DNA from: Planctomycetota bacterium
GTDB lineage: Bacteria > Planctomycetota > Planctomycetia > Pirellulales > Pirellulaceae
Length of the DNA: 64,000 nt
Reading direction: 5' to 3'
Assembly (NCBI GenBank): GCA_014381825.1
Contig: JACNKX010000077.1
Coordinates: forward strand, 62,001-126,000
The notes below the pieces were generated by a model, which searched no databases, had not been told where the DNA came from, and saw only the letters and a list, made by a program, of their open reading frames with translations. Position numbers and translations under genes: made by a program. Shown piece by piece: positions 17,126-25,351 of the stretch. Positions within the stretch are counted from its first letter, which is position 1. The number at the start of each line of letters is the position of its first letter.

Positions 17126-18388
17126 CTAATCGCGAGAGATGATGACCGACGCAGCCTGGCCGGGGCCAGCTTGGCTGAGAATCATCGCCACTGACTTCGC
17201 ACCAACAAGCGGTTCGCCTCTTACGACATTCACCGGACACGCGGGGTCGGCCGTTTCGTAATTCAACGTACGCGGCACTTCATCATGTTGGAGCGCCAAC
17301 AAGCTGGCCGCTGCTTCAACCGCACCGCTTCCGACACCAAGGTTGCCGAAATAGCTTTTGATCGCGGTCACGGGAACATTCCCCAGACACTCTTGGATCG
17401 CTTGAGCTTCGAGCGGATCTTCGTGCAGTGTCGCCACGCCGTGAGCATTGACGTGACCAATGCCATCAGCTTCTAGGCCAGCATCCACGAGAGACTGAGT
17501 GATCGAACGACGAATCGCGATTCCGGTCGGAGGTGCAGCAGTCATCCGCGCTTCGTAACTATTCGCAACGCCTCGAATTGTCGCCAGAATCGTCGCTCCG
17601 CGCCGCTCCGCATGCTCTCGCCGCTCGATGACAAGTGCGCCAGCGCCTTCTCCGTTGACCATCCCGTCACGTCCCGCATCGAAGGGTCGAGATGCACCTG
17701 TAGGATCGTCATGACGATGAGAGAGATTGGCATCGCCACGATAAAGCAACTGAGTCAAGTTCAGCCGCGCCCCAGTACCTCCGGCGATCATCACGTCCGC
17801 GTGCCCGCGACGGATGATGTGCGTCGCTTCAATGATTGCGAGCAGGCTTGAAACGTCACCGTGCGTGATCGAATTATTGGGACCTCGTGCATCATGAGCA
17901 ATTCCAATGTGACAGGCGGTCATGTTGGGCAGGTACTTCAACATCCACAGAGGATAGAGATTGCTCATCGCCTGTTCGGCCCACAAGCTTCGGTCGATTT
18001 CGCCTTCTACCTTGCACCTTTCGTAGACCTCTTTCAAATCGTCGAGGGGCCCGTAAAGCATCTCCGATCCGAAGACGACACCGAATCGATCGGGATCAGT
18101 CGTTTCGGCAGCGGCGGCGTTTTCGACCGCCAACGCCGCCGCTGCAAAACCCGTCTGGATGTCGCGACACATCACCTTCAAACTCTTGCGAGGCGTCACG
18201 TACTGCTTCGCGTTGAAATCCTTTAGAACCCCGCCAAACTTAACCGGCATCTCAGTTCCGTCCAGAATCGCGTAAGGCCCGACGCCACTCGTTCCCTCTT
18301 GAAGCGACTTCCAGAATGGTTCGACGCCAATCCCGATCGGGCTGACGACGCCGACTCCAGTAATCACAACTTGGGAGGCTTCTGACAT
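17126..18388 (-). CDS. Ketosynthase-fold protein lacking the catalytic Cys
   Basis: A 420-residue beta-ketoacyl-ACP synthase (FabF-like) homologue. Fold motifs are clear: VVITGVGVVSPIGIGVEPFW, ASRPFDAGRDGMVNGEGAGA and HVNAHGVAT. Lined up without gaps on the FabF segment that starts at ARGP, the nucleophile Cys falls on Asp178 (context SITHGDVSS), the second active-site His falls on Asn349 (KSYFGN), and the FabF C-terminal GFGGTN loop becomes AGPGQA. His316 and Lys344 remain. It therefore should not form an acyl-thioester and may be a chain-length-factor-like partner, a decarboxylase or an acyl-binding protein. AGGA 5 bp before the ATG supports the start. It probably follows the GNAT-like gene on one transcript. 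No ACP gene is nearby. Confidence 0.9.
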   Translation of the reverse strand: MSEASQVVITGVGVVSPIGIGVEPFWKSLQEGTSGVGPYAILDGTEMPVKFGGVLKDFNAKQYVTPRKSLKVMCRDIQTGFAAAALAVENAAAAETTDPDRFGVVFGSEMLYGPLDDLKEVYERCKVEGEIDRSLWAEQAMSNLYPLWMLKYLPNMTACHIGIAHDARGPNNSITHGDVSSLLAIIEATHIIRRGHADVMIAGGTGARLNLTQLLYRGDANLSHRHDDPTGASRPFDAGRDGMVNGEGAGALVIERREHAERRGATILATIRGVANSYEARMTAAPPTGIAIRRSITQSLVDAGLEADGIGHVNAHGVATLHEDPLEAQAIQECLGNVPVTAIKSYFGNLGVGSGAVEAAASLLALQHDEVPRTLNYETADPACPVNVVRGEPLVGAKSVAMILSQAGPGQAASVIISRD

Positions 18389-18486
18389 AAATTCCTACTC
18401 GAACGGTACAGCGATTGACGACAGAGCGAACGGTACTCTTTATTGCAATTGACGGCCCAATTTCAACCGGGAGAGCGGCCGGTGGG

Positions 18487-19635
18487 TTAGGTCTCCTCAG
18501 ACCATTCAGAATTCGGGCCACAGTCGTACACTCGGTATGTCTTCGTCAACTTGGCGCCGCCCCGTTGAAGAGTTTTGTACGAGAGGTGATTACTTTCCAA
18601 AACCCAAGAGAATTCGGCTTCTTCCACCCCCCACGCGATAATCTCCGGAACAAGGCGAGACAAAATCACAAGTCCCAAGCCCCACTTTTGATACTCGGGA
18701 ATGACATTGGTACTGATTAGCCGGATCTGCTTAATTGCGCGTCGATTCCAGAATAGGCTCAAAAAACCGAACGGGAAGAGTTTACCGTCGATCTTTTTGA
18801 TCCGAGGATTGTAGTTGAGCAACGTAAAAGCCGCAGCGACGGGGCGGCCATCGACTTCGGCGATACTTGTCATTTCGGGAACAATCAAGTGCTTCATCGA
18901 CGCGGCCATGTGCTGGATTTCGCCCTCCGACAGCGGTGTGAAACCCCACGTTCCACCCAGCGACGAATTGTAGATATCAAGGAACGTACGGACATCGCGA
19001 TCAAAGTGCTTCTTTTCTATGCGGCGCAGTGTCACGCCGAAACGTCGTGTCGCTTCCTCGACGACAAAGTGCATCTTTTGGTCAAGCGTTTCGAGCATGT
19101 CGACATGTCCCCAAAACGCATACATATCTTGCGACTTACGAAATCCACAGCCTTCGATCAACTTGGCATAGTAGGGCGGGTTGTATGTCATCATGAACTG
19201 GGGCGAGCTATCGAAACCATCGATGAGCAGGCCAATTTCGTAGTTCATCGACGGATTCATCGGCCCACGAATATCCTGGATGTCCCTTTCAGCCAGCCAG
19301 CCCTTAGCCGCCTCGAACAACTCGGTCGCAACCTCCTGGTCATCAATCGACTCGAAGAAACCAAAAAAGCCACGCCGTTCCTTGTATCGCTCGATGTGTG
19401 GGTTGTTAACAATCGCGAGAATTCGACCAACTGGCTCACCGCCGCGCAGCGCAACGAAGGCCTGCCCTTCGGAGTGATCATAAAACGGATGTCGAGCAAA
19501 GCCGGCGAGTTCTTTTTGATTCTGTCGAAGCGGAGGGATCCAGTACGGATCGTCGCGGTAGAGCTTCCACGGCAGCATCAGAAACTGCTTCTGCTGACGC
19601 TTGGTCTGAACAGGAACCACGGAAATATCAGACAT
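18487..19635 (-). CDS. GNAT-like N-acyltransferase (YghO type)
   Basis: A 382-residue protein resembling the large two-lobed GNAT-fold proteins of the YghO group. The N-terminal lobe has the family pattern LPWKLYRDDPYWIPPLRQ (18-35 region) and GRILAIVNNPH; the middle has RGPMNPSMNYEIGLLIDGF; the C-terminal lobe has EVDGRPVAAAFTLLNYN and a late GLGLVIL segment that could be the acyl-CoA loop. A fatty acyl or amino-acyl donor is possible, but the substrate is unknown. GAGG 6 bp upstream supports the ATG. It is the first gene of a likely two-gene minus-strand unit with the Cys-less ketosynthase, and it is divergent from the HpnA-like epimerase 126 bp away. Confidence 0.85.
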   Translation of the reverse strand: MSDISVVPVQTKRQQKQFLMLPWKLYRDDPYWIPPLRQNQKELAGFARHPFYDHSEGQAFVALRGGEPVGRILAIVNNPHIERYKERRGFFGFFESIDDQEVATELFEAAKGWLAERDIQDIRGPMNPSMNYEIGLLIDGFDSSPQFMMTYNPPYYAKLIEGCGFRKSQDMYAFWGHVDMLETLDQKMHFVVEEATRRFGVTLRRIEKKHFDRDVRTFLDIYNSSLGGTWGFTPLSEGEIQHMAASMKHLIVPEMTSIAEVDGRPVAAAFTLLNYNPRIKKIDGKLFPFGFLSLFWNRRAIKQIRLISTNVIPEYQKWGLGLVILSRLVPEIIAWGVEEAEFSWVLESNHLSYKTLQRGGAKLTKTYRVYDCGPNSEWSEET

Positions 19636-19761
19636 CGGCTGCCTCTTCAGATCATGAAGTTCGACCAGCGCCAGCGGGCATACGCTGGGATCAAGGGTTC
19701 TCTATAATACGCTCTCGTGATCCGCGCGTCTTGTGGGTGATCCATTGCCGAAGGAAACGCG

Positions 19762-20736
19762 ATGACAACGCTCGTCACCGGAGCAACAGGGTTCGTCGGA
19801 AACAATGTCGTTCGATTGCTAAGAAATGCTGGCGAAAACGTGCGAGTGTTGGTCCGCGAATCGAGCAACCGGCGGCCATTGGCTGGTTTGGAACTGGAAG
19901 TCGTGGGTGGGGATGTTTGCGACATCGAGTCCGTGCGAGGAGCGATGAAAGGCATATCCCAAGTCGTCCATGCGGCGGCGAGAGTTCACATCGGCTGGAC
20001 GGGACTCGAAGCTCATCGGGCGACGAATTTCGAAGGTACACGAAATATCGCGATCGCGGCGCGAGAGGCAAACGCCAAGATGGTCCACGTATCGAGTGTC
20101 GACGCGCTGGGAGTTGGTTCGCGTGACTTGCCTGCCGATGAGGAATCGCCTCGCCAAGGCAAGATCCCTTGTAGCTACGTGATTTCGAAACGCGAGGCCG
20201 AGGAGGCATTCTTGGCGGAAGTCAACCGTGGCTTAGAAGGCGTCGTCGTGAATCCCGGCTTTATGCTTGGACCTTGGGACTGGAAGCCTTCATCGGGGCG
20301 CATGTTGTTGCAGGTCGCTCAGCGGTTCACTCCTTGCGCGCCGGCAGGCGGATTTTCGGCCTGTGATGTCCGAGACGTCGCCGCAGGAATCTTGTCAGCG
20401 CTCGCTCGCGGAACACCAGGCAGCAACTATATCCTCGGTGGCGAAAACCTCACGTACAAAGAGTTGTGGAAGCGAATCGCGATCATCACCGGGGGAACGC
20501 CGCCCTTTTGTCATGCGGGGCCAATGCTTCGGTGCGTTGTAGGATGCGCCGGTGATGTGATTGGCAAACTCACTGGCCGCGAACCGGATATTAATTCAGC
20601 GGCCGTTGGAATGTCCACTTTGTACCATTACTACAGCATCGCGCGCGCCCAAACAGAACTTGGCTACGTCGTTCGTCCGATCGAAGAATCGATTGCCGAC
20701 GCGTGGGAGTGGTTTCAAGCGGAAGGGTATGTCTAA
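19762..20736 (+). CDS. NAD-dependent epimerase/dehydratase (HpnA-like)
   Basis: A 324-residue extended short-chain dehydrogenase/reductase. The Rossmann motif is GATGFVGNNVVRLL (residues 7-20), the catalytic Ser is in VSSVDALG, and the Tyr/Lys pair is in YVISKREAE. It resembles HpnA and dihydroflavonol-4-reductase-like sugar or sterol/hopanoid-associated reductases. No hopanoid gene is adjacent, so the substrate is open; the divergent ketosynthase-like and GNAT-like genes hint at lipid or glycolipid metabolism. AAGGAAA before the ATG is a good ribosome site. It overlaps the next gene by one base (TAATG), so the two are translationally coupled. Confidence 0.9.
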   Translation: MTTLVTGATGFVGNNVVRLLRNAGENVRVLVRESSNRRPLAGLELEVVGGDVCDIESVRGAMKGISQVVHAAARVHIGWTGLEAHRATNFEGTRNIAIAAREANAKMVHVSSVDALGVGSRDLPADEESPRQGKIPCSYVISKREAEEAFLAEVNRGLEGVVVNPGFMLGPWDWKPSSGRMLLQVAQRFTPCAPAGGFSACDVRDVAAGILSALARGTPGSNYILGGENLTYKELWKRIAIITGGTPPFCHAGPMLRCVVGCAGDVIGKLTGREPDINSAAVGMSTLYHYYSIARAQTELGYVVRPIEESIADAWEWFQAEGYV

Positions 20737-21482
20737 TGAGACAGGGTTTCGGAGTCGAGTTCATGTATGTGTCGATTGATCACTGCGGCCAATCCGAGCA
20801 AGTGCAGGTCGCCAATGCACACACCCGACGCGGCCCATTACGCTGTAAGCAATGCGACGCCTTGATTTCAGGCATCGACGTATCCGGTGCTCAAAGCTGG
20901 ATCGATTCGCAGGTAGCTCGAAAACGCGAGCTAACGCAGACGGGCCAACTTGGAACGCGCAAGCAGTCGGCACATCAGTCGGACGAACAGATCGATCGAG
21001 ATGGTTTATCGGCGGAACTCGCAGCATGCGCGATTCTGTGTCCACATTCGCTCGAGGTATGGCGCAGAGCTGCTCACAAATCCAGGGGAAATCACGGCCG
21101 AGACTTGCTGCGCTATTGGACCGGCCTGAATCAACCCGTCGAAGTAAAGCACACTCGTTATCAAGACGCAAAGCGAGGCTTCTTGCTCGTCAGGCCACCA
21201 CGGCAAACACCAGGTCGCATGGGTGAAGAGTATATCGACGATGCCATTTATGTTCTGATGGTTGGTGAACCCTTCCAGCATCAGTTCGTGGGTTGGACAA
21301 ATCGCGAAGGTTTAGTCCGAGAGGGCCAATTGAACCCGGTTCCGATGCAACCCGGCCAGCGCGAAAGTTGGGGTATGCACTGGTCTCAGCTCAGGCCCCT
21401 GGACGAACTGGCTGGAGATATGGGAAGAGGCGGCATGTTGCGTGCCATCGCTCGCCGCGTTGCCGATTTTGGAGGAGCCTAA
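20736..21482 (+). CDS. Possible PD-(D/E)XK nuclease with N-terminal Zn-ribbon
   Basis: A 248-residue protein of no firmly recognised family. The N-terminus has HCG (16-18) and CKQC (37-40), a possible zinc ribbon like that of CoiA-type proteins. Residues 90-190 show the restriction-endonuclease-like order: helix DGLSAELAAC (Glu94), GRD with Asp123, strand VEVKHTRY with Glu136-x-Lys138, then a long strand LLVRPP and DDAIYVLMVGE. This D...ExK arrangement suggests a metal-dependent nuclease. The start at 20736 is used because it overlaps the epimerase stop (TAATG); Met10 is an alternative. Coupling to an epimerase gene is unexpected for a nuclease. Treat the function as a hypothesis. Confidence 0.72.
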   Translation: MRQGFGVEFMYVSIDHCGQSEQVQVANAHTRRGPLRCKQCDALISGIDVSGAQSWIDSQVARKRELTQTGQLGTRKQSAHQSDEQIDRDGLSAELAACAILCPHSLEVWRRAAHKSRGNHGRDLLRYWTGLNQPVEVKHTRYQDAKRGFLLVRPPRQTPGRMGEEYIDDAIYVLMVGEPFQHQFVGWTNREGLVREGQLNPVPMQPGQRESWGMHWSQLRPLDELAGDMGRGGMLRAIARRVADFGGA

Positions 21483-21511
21483 CGGGGCTGCGAGCAATCC
21501 GGCAAGAAGCG

Positions 21512-21545
21512 AGCAGAGCCGACGATTGCTCGCCGGCTCTGCTCC
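21512..21545. terminator. Bidirectional hairpin between convergent genes
   Basis: GAGCAGAGCCG at 21512-21522 and CGGCTCTGCTC at 21535-21545 form a perfect 11-bp GC-rich stem with a 12-nt loop, followed by a short T-containing run (CTTGTTTG). It lies in the 96 bp between the nuclease-like gene and the convergent cold-shock gene, as expected of a shared terminator. Confidence 0.65.
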
Positions 21546-21578
21546 TTGTTTGCGTCTGTATGCTTCTGATCACTTAGC

Positions 21579-21779
21579 TTAAAGCGGTGTGACACTCTCG
21601 GCGGCTGGACCCTTGGGTCCCTGGCCTTCTACATACTCGACTCGTTGCCCTTCTTGCAGCTCGTCGAAACGCGAGCCACCCTGAAGAGATGACATGTGGA
21701 AGAACAAATCTTTAGTTCCTCCCGTGTCAATGAATCCAAAACCCTTTTCCGTCAACCGCTTGATTGTACCTTCTGGCAT
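21579..21779 (-). CDS. Cold-shock domain protein (CspA family)
   Basis: A 66-residue single cold-shock domain that binds single-stranded RNA/DNA and acts as an RNA chaperone. RNP1 is KGFGFI and RNP2 is LFFHMS, both intact with their aromatic residues. The length is typical. GAGGAAG about 7 bp upstream supports the ATG. It has its own strong promoter about 80 bp upstream and a 5' leader of roughly 70 nt, shorter than the long thermosensor leader of E. coli cspA. It resembles the planctomycete group starting MPEGTIKRLT rather than the enteric one. Whether cold induces it cannot be judged from sequence. Confidence 0.96.
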   Translation of the reverse strand: MPEGTIKRLTEKGFGFIDTGGTKDLFFHMSSLQGGSRFDELQEGQRVEYVEGQGPKGPAAESVTPL

Positions 21780-22194
21780 TCGTCTGCTTCCTCAATAAAA
21801 AACTGTGTAGCGGCACCCGAAAAACGTCCTCGAGTCGTCCCGCCGTAACGCGGCCATTATATAGATTGATAGTTACGAGTCAATTTGTACTGCCAACAAA
21901 AATCTGAGAATTATTAGCCATTCTTCAAACACTGCAATTTCGCTCCATCGCCGGATTTGAGCGAACTGGGAGGATTCTGGATGAAATCCGTGCTAGCTCA
22001 TTCCGATTCGTAGACGGATTGACTTCAGGGCAGCTCTGCTCCTTTGCCGTTCGTGATAATCCCACCCTTCGAAGATTGATCTGGGCACGCTTTCCGGCTT
22101 AAATACGGTCCAGCACGATCGTTGCTCCAGATCCGCGTCAGATCATCGTCGACACACGCCACTTCGACATCACCGCCTCACAATAGGACCCACC
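21780..22194. other. 415-bp divergent intergenic region
   Basis: This holds the cold-shock promoter and leader on the minus strand. The section 21895-22194 upstream of the lactonase contains no recognisable element beyond an AGGA ribosome site just before its ATG. Confidence 0.6.
21856..21883 (-). promoter_or_regulatory. Strong sigma-70-type promoter of the cold-shock gene
   Basis: Read on the minus strand, TTGACT (21883-21878) and a perfect TATAAT (21861-21856) are separated by 16 bp, the best consensus promoter in the window. Transcription should start near 21849, leaving a leader of about 70 nt. Confidence 0.8.
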
Positions 22195-23382
22195 ATGACA
22201 CACTCGCTCCGTCCCTGCCGTTCGTTGGCTTTGAGTCTCTTGATTTACAGCGCCGTATTGGGCATGTCAGCGACGAGCAACATCGCGAACGCGGCTGAAG
22301 ATTATCTCGTTTATGTCGGCACGTACACGCGCGGCAGTGAGAGCAAGGGGATCTATACGCTAAGGCTCAACATGAAAACCGGCTCGCTGAAGCAGATCGC
22401 CGTCGCTGAGGGAGTCGACAATCCCTCCTTCGTGGCGATTCATCCGAGCAACAAGTTTCTTTATGCCGTTGGCGAGATCAGTGAGTTCAAGGGGGAGACG
22501 GCGGGCGGAGTCGCGGCCTTCGCGATCAATCCGAAAGACGGCAGTCTGACGAAGCTGAATGAGAAATCGTCCGGCGGTGCCGGCCCTTGTCATCTCGTGG
22601 TGGATGCCACGGGTAAGAATGTCTTGGTCGCGAACTACGGCGGAGGGAGCGTCGCCTGCCTGCCGATCAACGCCGACGGAACGCTCGAAGACGCCTCGTC
22701 GTTTATCCAACACGAAGGATCGAGCATTGACGAGCGACGCCAGAAGGGACCACACGGTCATTCGATAAACGTATCGCCAGACAACAAGTTCGCTTTCGCG
22801 GCTGACCTTGGACTCGACAAGATTCTGATCTACGCTCTCGATGCCAAGACGGGACAACTGACACCCAACAAACCTGCCGCAGTGAAGGTTAAGCCGGGCT
22901 CCGGCCCGCGTCACTTTGCCTTCCATCCGACCGGCAAGTACGCCTACGTGATCAACGAGATGACGCTCACGGTGACTGCGTTCAAGTACAACGCGAAGCG
23001 GGGACGACTGAAGACGTTGCAAACGATCTCGACGATTCCAGACGACGATCGTGATCAGAAGGGACTTAGCACGGCTGAAATCCGCGTCCATCCTTCCGGC
23101 AAGTTCCTGTACGGATCCAACCGCGGTCACGACACGATCGTCGCATTCAGCATCAATCAAGTTACGGGAGAATTGACTTACATCGAGAACGAATCGACGC
23201 AAGGCAAGACGCCTCGCAACTTTTTCATCGATCCGACGGGCACCTATCTGCTTGCCGAGAATCAATCCAGCAATTCGATCGTCGTCTTGCGAATTAACCA
23301 AGACACTGGCGAGTTGGAATCGACCGGCAACAGCATCGAGATTCCGTCGCCCGTTTGTATTCGGATGATCCCTGCGCCGTAA
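22195..23382 (+). CDS. Secreted lactonase, 7-bladed beta-propeller (Pgl-like)
   Basis: A 395-residue protein of the 6-phosphogluconolactonase/YbhE-like propeller family. A signal peptide covers about residues 1-34 (ANA-A cleavage near EDYLVYVGTYT), so unlike cytosolic Pgl it is exported and probably acts on another lactone or a sugar acid. Blade repeats of the PSFVAIHPSNKFLYAV, PCHLVVDATGKNVLVANY and PRHFAFHPTGKYAYVINE type recur through the chain. It ends 10 bp before the metallopeptidase gene, so the two are co-transcribed. The family call is solid; the substrate is not known. Confidence 0.93.
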   Translation: MTHSLRPCRSLALSLLIYSAVLGMSATSNIANAAEDYLVYVGTYTRGSESKGIYTLRLNMKTGSLKQIAVAEGVDNPSFVAIHPSNKFLYAVGEISEFKGETAGGVAAFAINPKDGSLTKLNEKSSGGAGPCHLVVDATGKNVLVANYGGGSVACLPINADGTLEDASSFIQHEGSSIDERRQKGPHGHSINVSPDNKFAFAADLGLDKILIYALDAKTGQLTPNKPAAVKVKPGSGPRHFAFHPTGKYAYVINEMTLTVTAFKYNAKRGRLKTLQTISTIPDDDRDQKGLSTAEIRVHPSGKFLYGSNRGHDTIVAFSINQVTGELTYIENESTQGKTPRNFFIDPTGTYLLAENQSSNSIVVLRINQDTGELESTGNSIEIPSPVCIRMIPAP

Positions 23383-23392
23383 GGATATGAAA

Positions 23393-25267
23393 ATGCAAAA
23401 TCAAGGACGATCAGCGAGTCACGTTCTGCTTGCTAATGCTCTGGCTTATTGGTCGTTTGCGGCAGGATGCAGTTTAGTTGCAATTGCGACGTCTGGCCGA
23501 GCAACCTATGCCCAACCGGCATCGGCACCAGACCTTGCCAAAGCGATCAGCAAACGGCTGGACGACCATCTGGAGAACGCCGAAATCGCGGAACGGCCGC
23601 TGCGAGTCGTCTATTTTCATCCTGCCGATGTCAAACCGTTCGAGGACTATGAAGAACGACTGACACGCATCGTACTTGACATCCAGGAGTTCTACCGTGG
23701 CGAGATGAAACGCAACGGATTCGGGCCAAAGACGTTCCCACTTGAAATGGCAAACAACAACTTGGTGTTGCATGTCGTAAAGGGCAAACGTCCCGCCGAT
23801 GACTACACAAAAGACTCGGGTGATCAGGTCGAAGGTGAAATAGAGCAAGCGTTAGCACAGAAGTTCGATCTCGCGAGCGAACACGTATTAGTGGTCAATG
23901 CCATGTGCAAAAAGCGCGAGGATGGTAGCTATCTCTTTCATGCTCCGTACCACGGCAGCGGTGGCGCAAAGAGCGGCATCTGTCACGTCGCGGACTGCGA
24001 GCTGATGGATACCTTGCACTTCAAAGAGACCGAGAAGCGAATCCGTTACACCGAAATGAACGGCACTCGGGACCAAACATTGGCCGACTTTTGCTGCTTG
24101 TACATCGGCGGCATTGCCCACGAATTGGGGCACGCGTTCGGCTATCAACACAATACTCAGAAACCGTGGGAGCGGATGTTGCGAGGCACAGCCTTGATGG
24201 GTGCGGGCAACTACACCTATCGGCACGAACTGCGTGGGCGGCGAGGCAGCTTCATGACTTTCGCCACGAGCATGCAGTTGGCTTCTCATCCGCTCTTCAC
24301 GAACACGCGAACCGGTCTCGACCAAAGCCCCGAGACCAAAATCGAGGAACTGAAGTTCTCACAACAAGGCCGTTCGCTGGTCGTGACGGGCAAGATCGAT
24401 ACGGAAATCGAAGCCTACGCAGTGATCGGGTTTACAAATCCTCAGATCGAGAAGGGTTGGTTAAACAGAGACTACGATTCGCTGACTTGGAATTGCGAAG
24501 TTAAAGACGGCGAATTTTCGATCGTCGCCAAGATCAACAAGCCGGGACGATCGGGATTAAAAATCCGCTTTTGCCATCTAAATGGGAAGCAATCTAGCTT
24601 CAAGTTCGAGTACGCGATCGATGACAAAGGCGTGCCGTCGGCGGCCAGCTTGAACGATGATTGGCAAGTGCAGCGAGTCGAATTGACGTACTTGAACGGC
24701 GACCGCGAAGAAGCAACTCGATTGGCAACCAACAGTTTACCAAACGTCACTGACGACAAGGCAAAAGCCAAGCTGGAGCATGTCGCTTATCTGACTGCCG
24801 AACGCAAGCCAATCGAGTTGGCTGAAGTCAAAGCCAACGAAGCTCATTTGTCCGAATCGCAGTGGCAGGCGGCAGCCGTCGGCTGGGGCAAGCCGGCTCG
24901 CGATCAGTACTACTCCGACAGCTCTATACGCGACGGCGTTTTCCTTGAGTTGGGAAACACCTTTTACGATCGAGGTTTATACGCACACGCTCCATCGCGG
25001 TACGAGTTCGATTTGAGTGGTAGTTGGAAGAAGTTTGAAGCGACGGCTGGCCTACAGAAGGGCGTCGCTGAACGAGGGTCCGGTATCTTCATCATCAAGG
25101 GTGACGGCCAAGTGCTCTACACCTCTAAGCTACTAAAGGGCAACGCGACCGACGCGATTCAACTCGACGTCGGCGGCGTCGAAAGTCTCGAGCTGATTGT
25201 CGAATCAGGCAAGCAAGGAAACGGGAACTGCTGGACGATTTGGGGCGGCGCGAAAGTCACGCGATAG
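23393..25267 (+). CDS. Secreted zinc metallopeptidase with C-terminal NPCBM domain
   Basis: A 624-residue exported protein. After a signal region (to about ATYAQP), residues 40-290 hold a zincin-like domain whose motif HELGHAFGYQH (about 243-253) fits HExxHxxGxxH. The C-terminal 140 residues (from HLSESQWQAAAVGWGKPARD) match NPCBM, a carbohydrate-binding module common in planctomycete secreted enzymes. It may cut a glycoprotein or be anchored to polysaccharide. ATG at 23393 is chosen over one six bases earlier because AAGGA is then 7 bp away rather than 1. It forms an operon with the upstream lactonase. The substrate is unknown. Confidence 0.88.
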   Translation: MQNQGRSASHVLLANALAYWSFAAGCSLVAIATSGRATYAQPASAPDLAKAISKRLDDHLENAEIAERPLRVVYFHPADVKPFEDYEERLTRIVLDIQEFYRGEMKRNGFGPKTFPLEMANNNLVLHVVKGKRPADDYTKDSGDQVEGEIEQALAQKFDLASEHVLVVNAMCKKREDGSYLFHAPYHGSGGAKSGICHVADCELMDTLHFKETEKRIRYTEMNGTRDQTLADFCCLYIGGIAHELGHAFGYQHNTQKPWERMLRGTALMGAGNYTYRHELRGRRGSFMTFATSMQLASHPLFTNTRTGLDQSPETKIEELKFSQQGRSLVVTGKIDTEIEAYAVIGFTNPQIEKGWLNRDYDSLTWNCEVKDGEFSIVAKINKPGRSGLKIRFCHLNGKQSSFKFEYAIDDKGVPSAASLNDDWQVQRVELTYLNGDREEATRLATNSLPNVTDDKAKAKLEHVAYLTAERKPIELAEVKANEAHLSESQWQAAAVGWGKPARDQYYSDSSIRDGVFLELGNTFYDRGLYAHAPSRYEFDLSGSWKKFEATAGLQKGVAERGSGIFIIKGDGQVLYTSKLLKGNATDAIQLDVGGVESLELIVESGKQGNGNCWTIWGGAKVTR

Positions 25268-25351
25268 GTTTCTCCCGCTGTCGCCGAGCCTTGCAATCGC
25301 ATAGAATCACAGACTTCTTAAACGTGATTCCACAAGACAAGAGCAAGCTAA

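Noticed and set aside
18889-19707. Plus-strand open frame of 272 codons
   Set aside because: It is antisense to the GNAT-like gene, whose own frame has a good ribosome site and family motifs.
22360-23301. Minus-strand open frame of 313 codons inside the lactonase gene
   Set aside because: The plus-strand frame is a clear beta-propeller lactonase with signal peptide; the antisense translation is Arg/Val-rich and matches no recognisable pattern.
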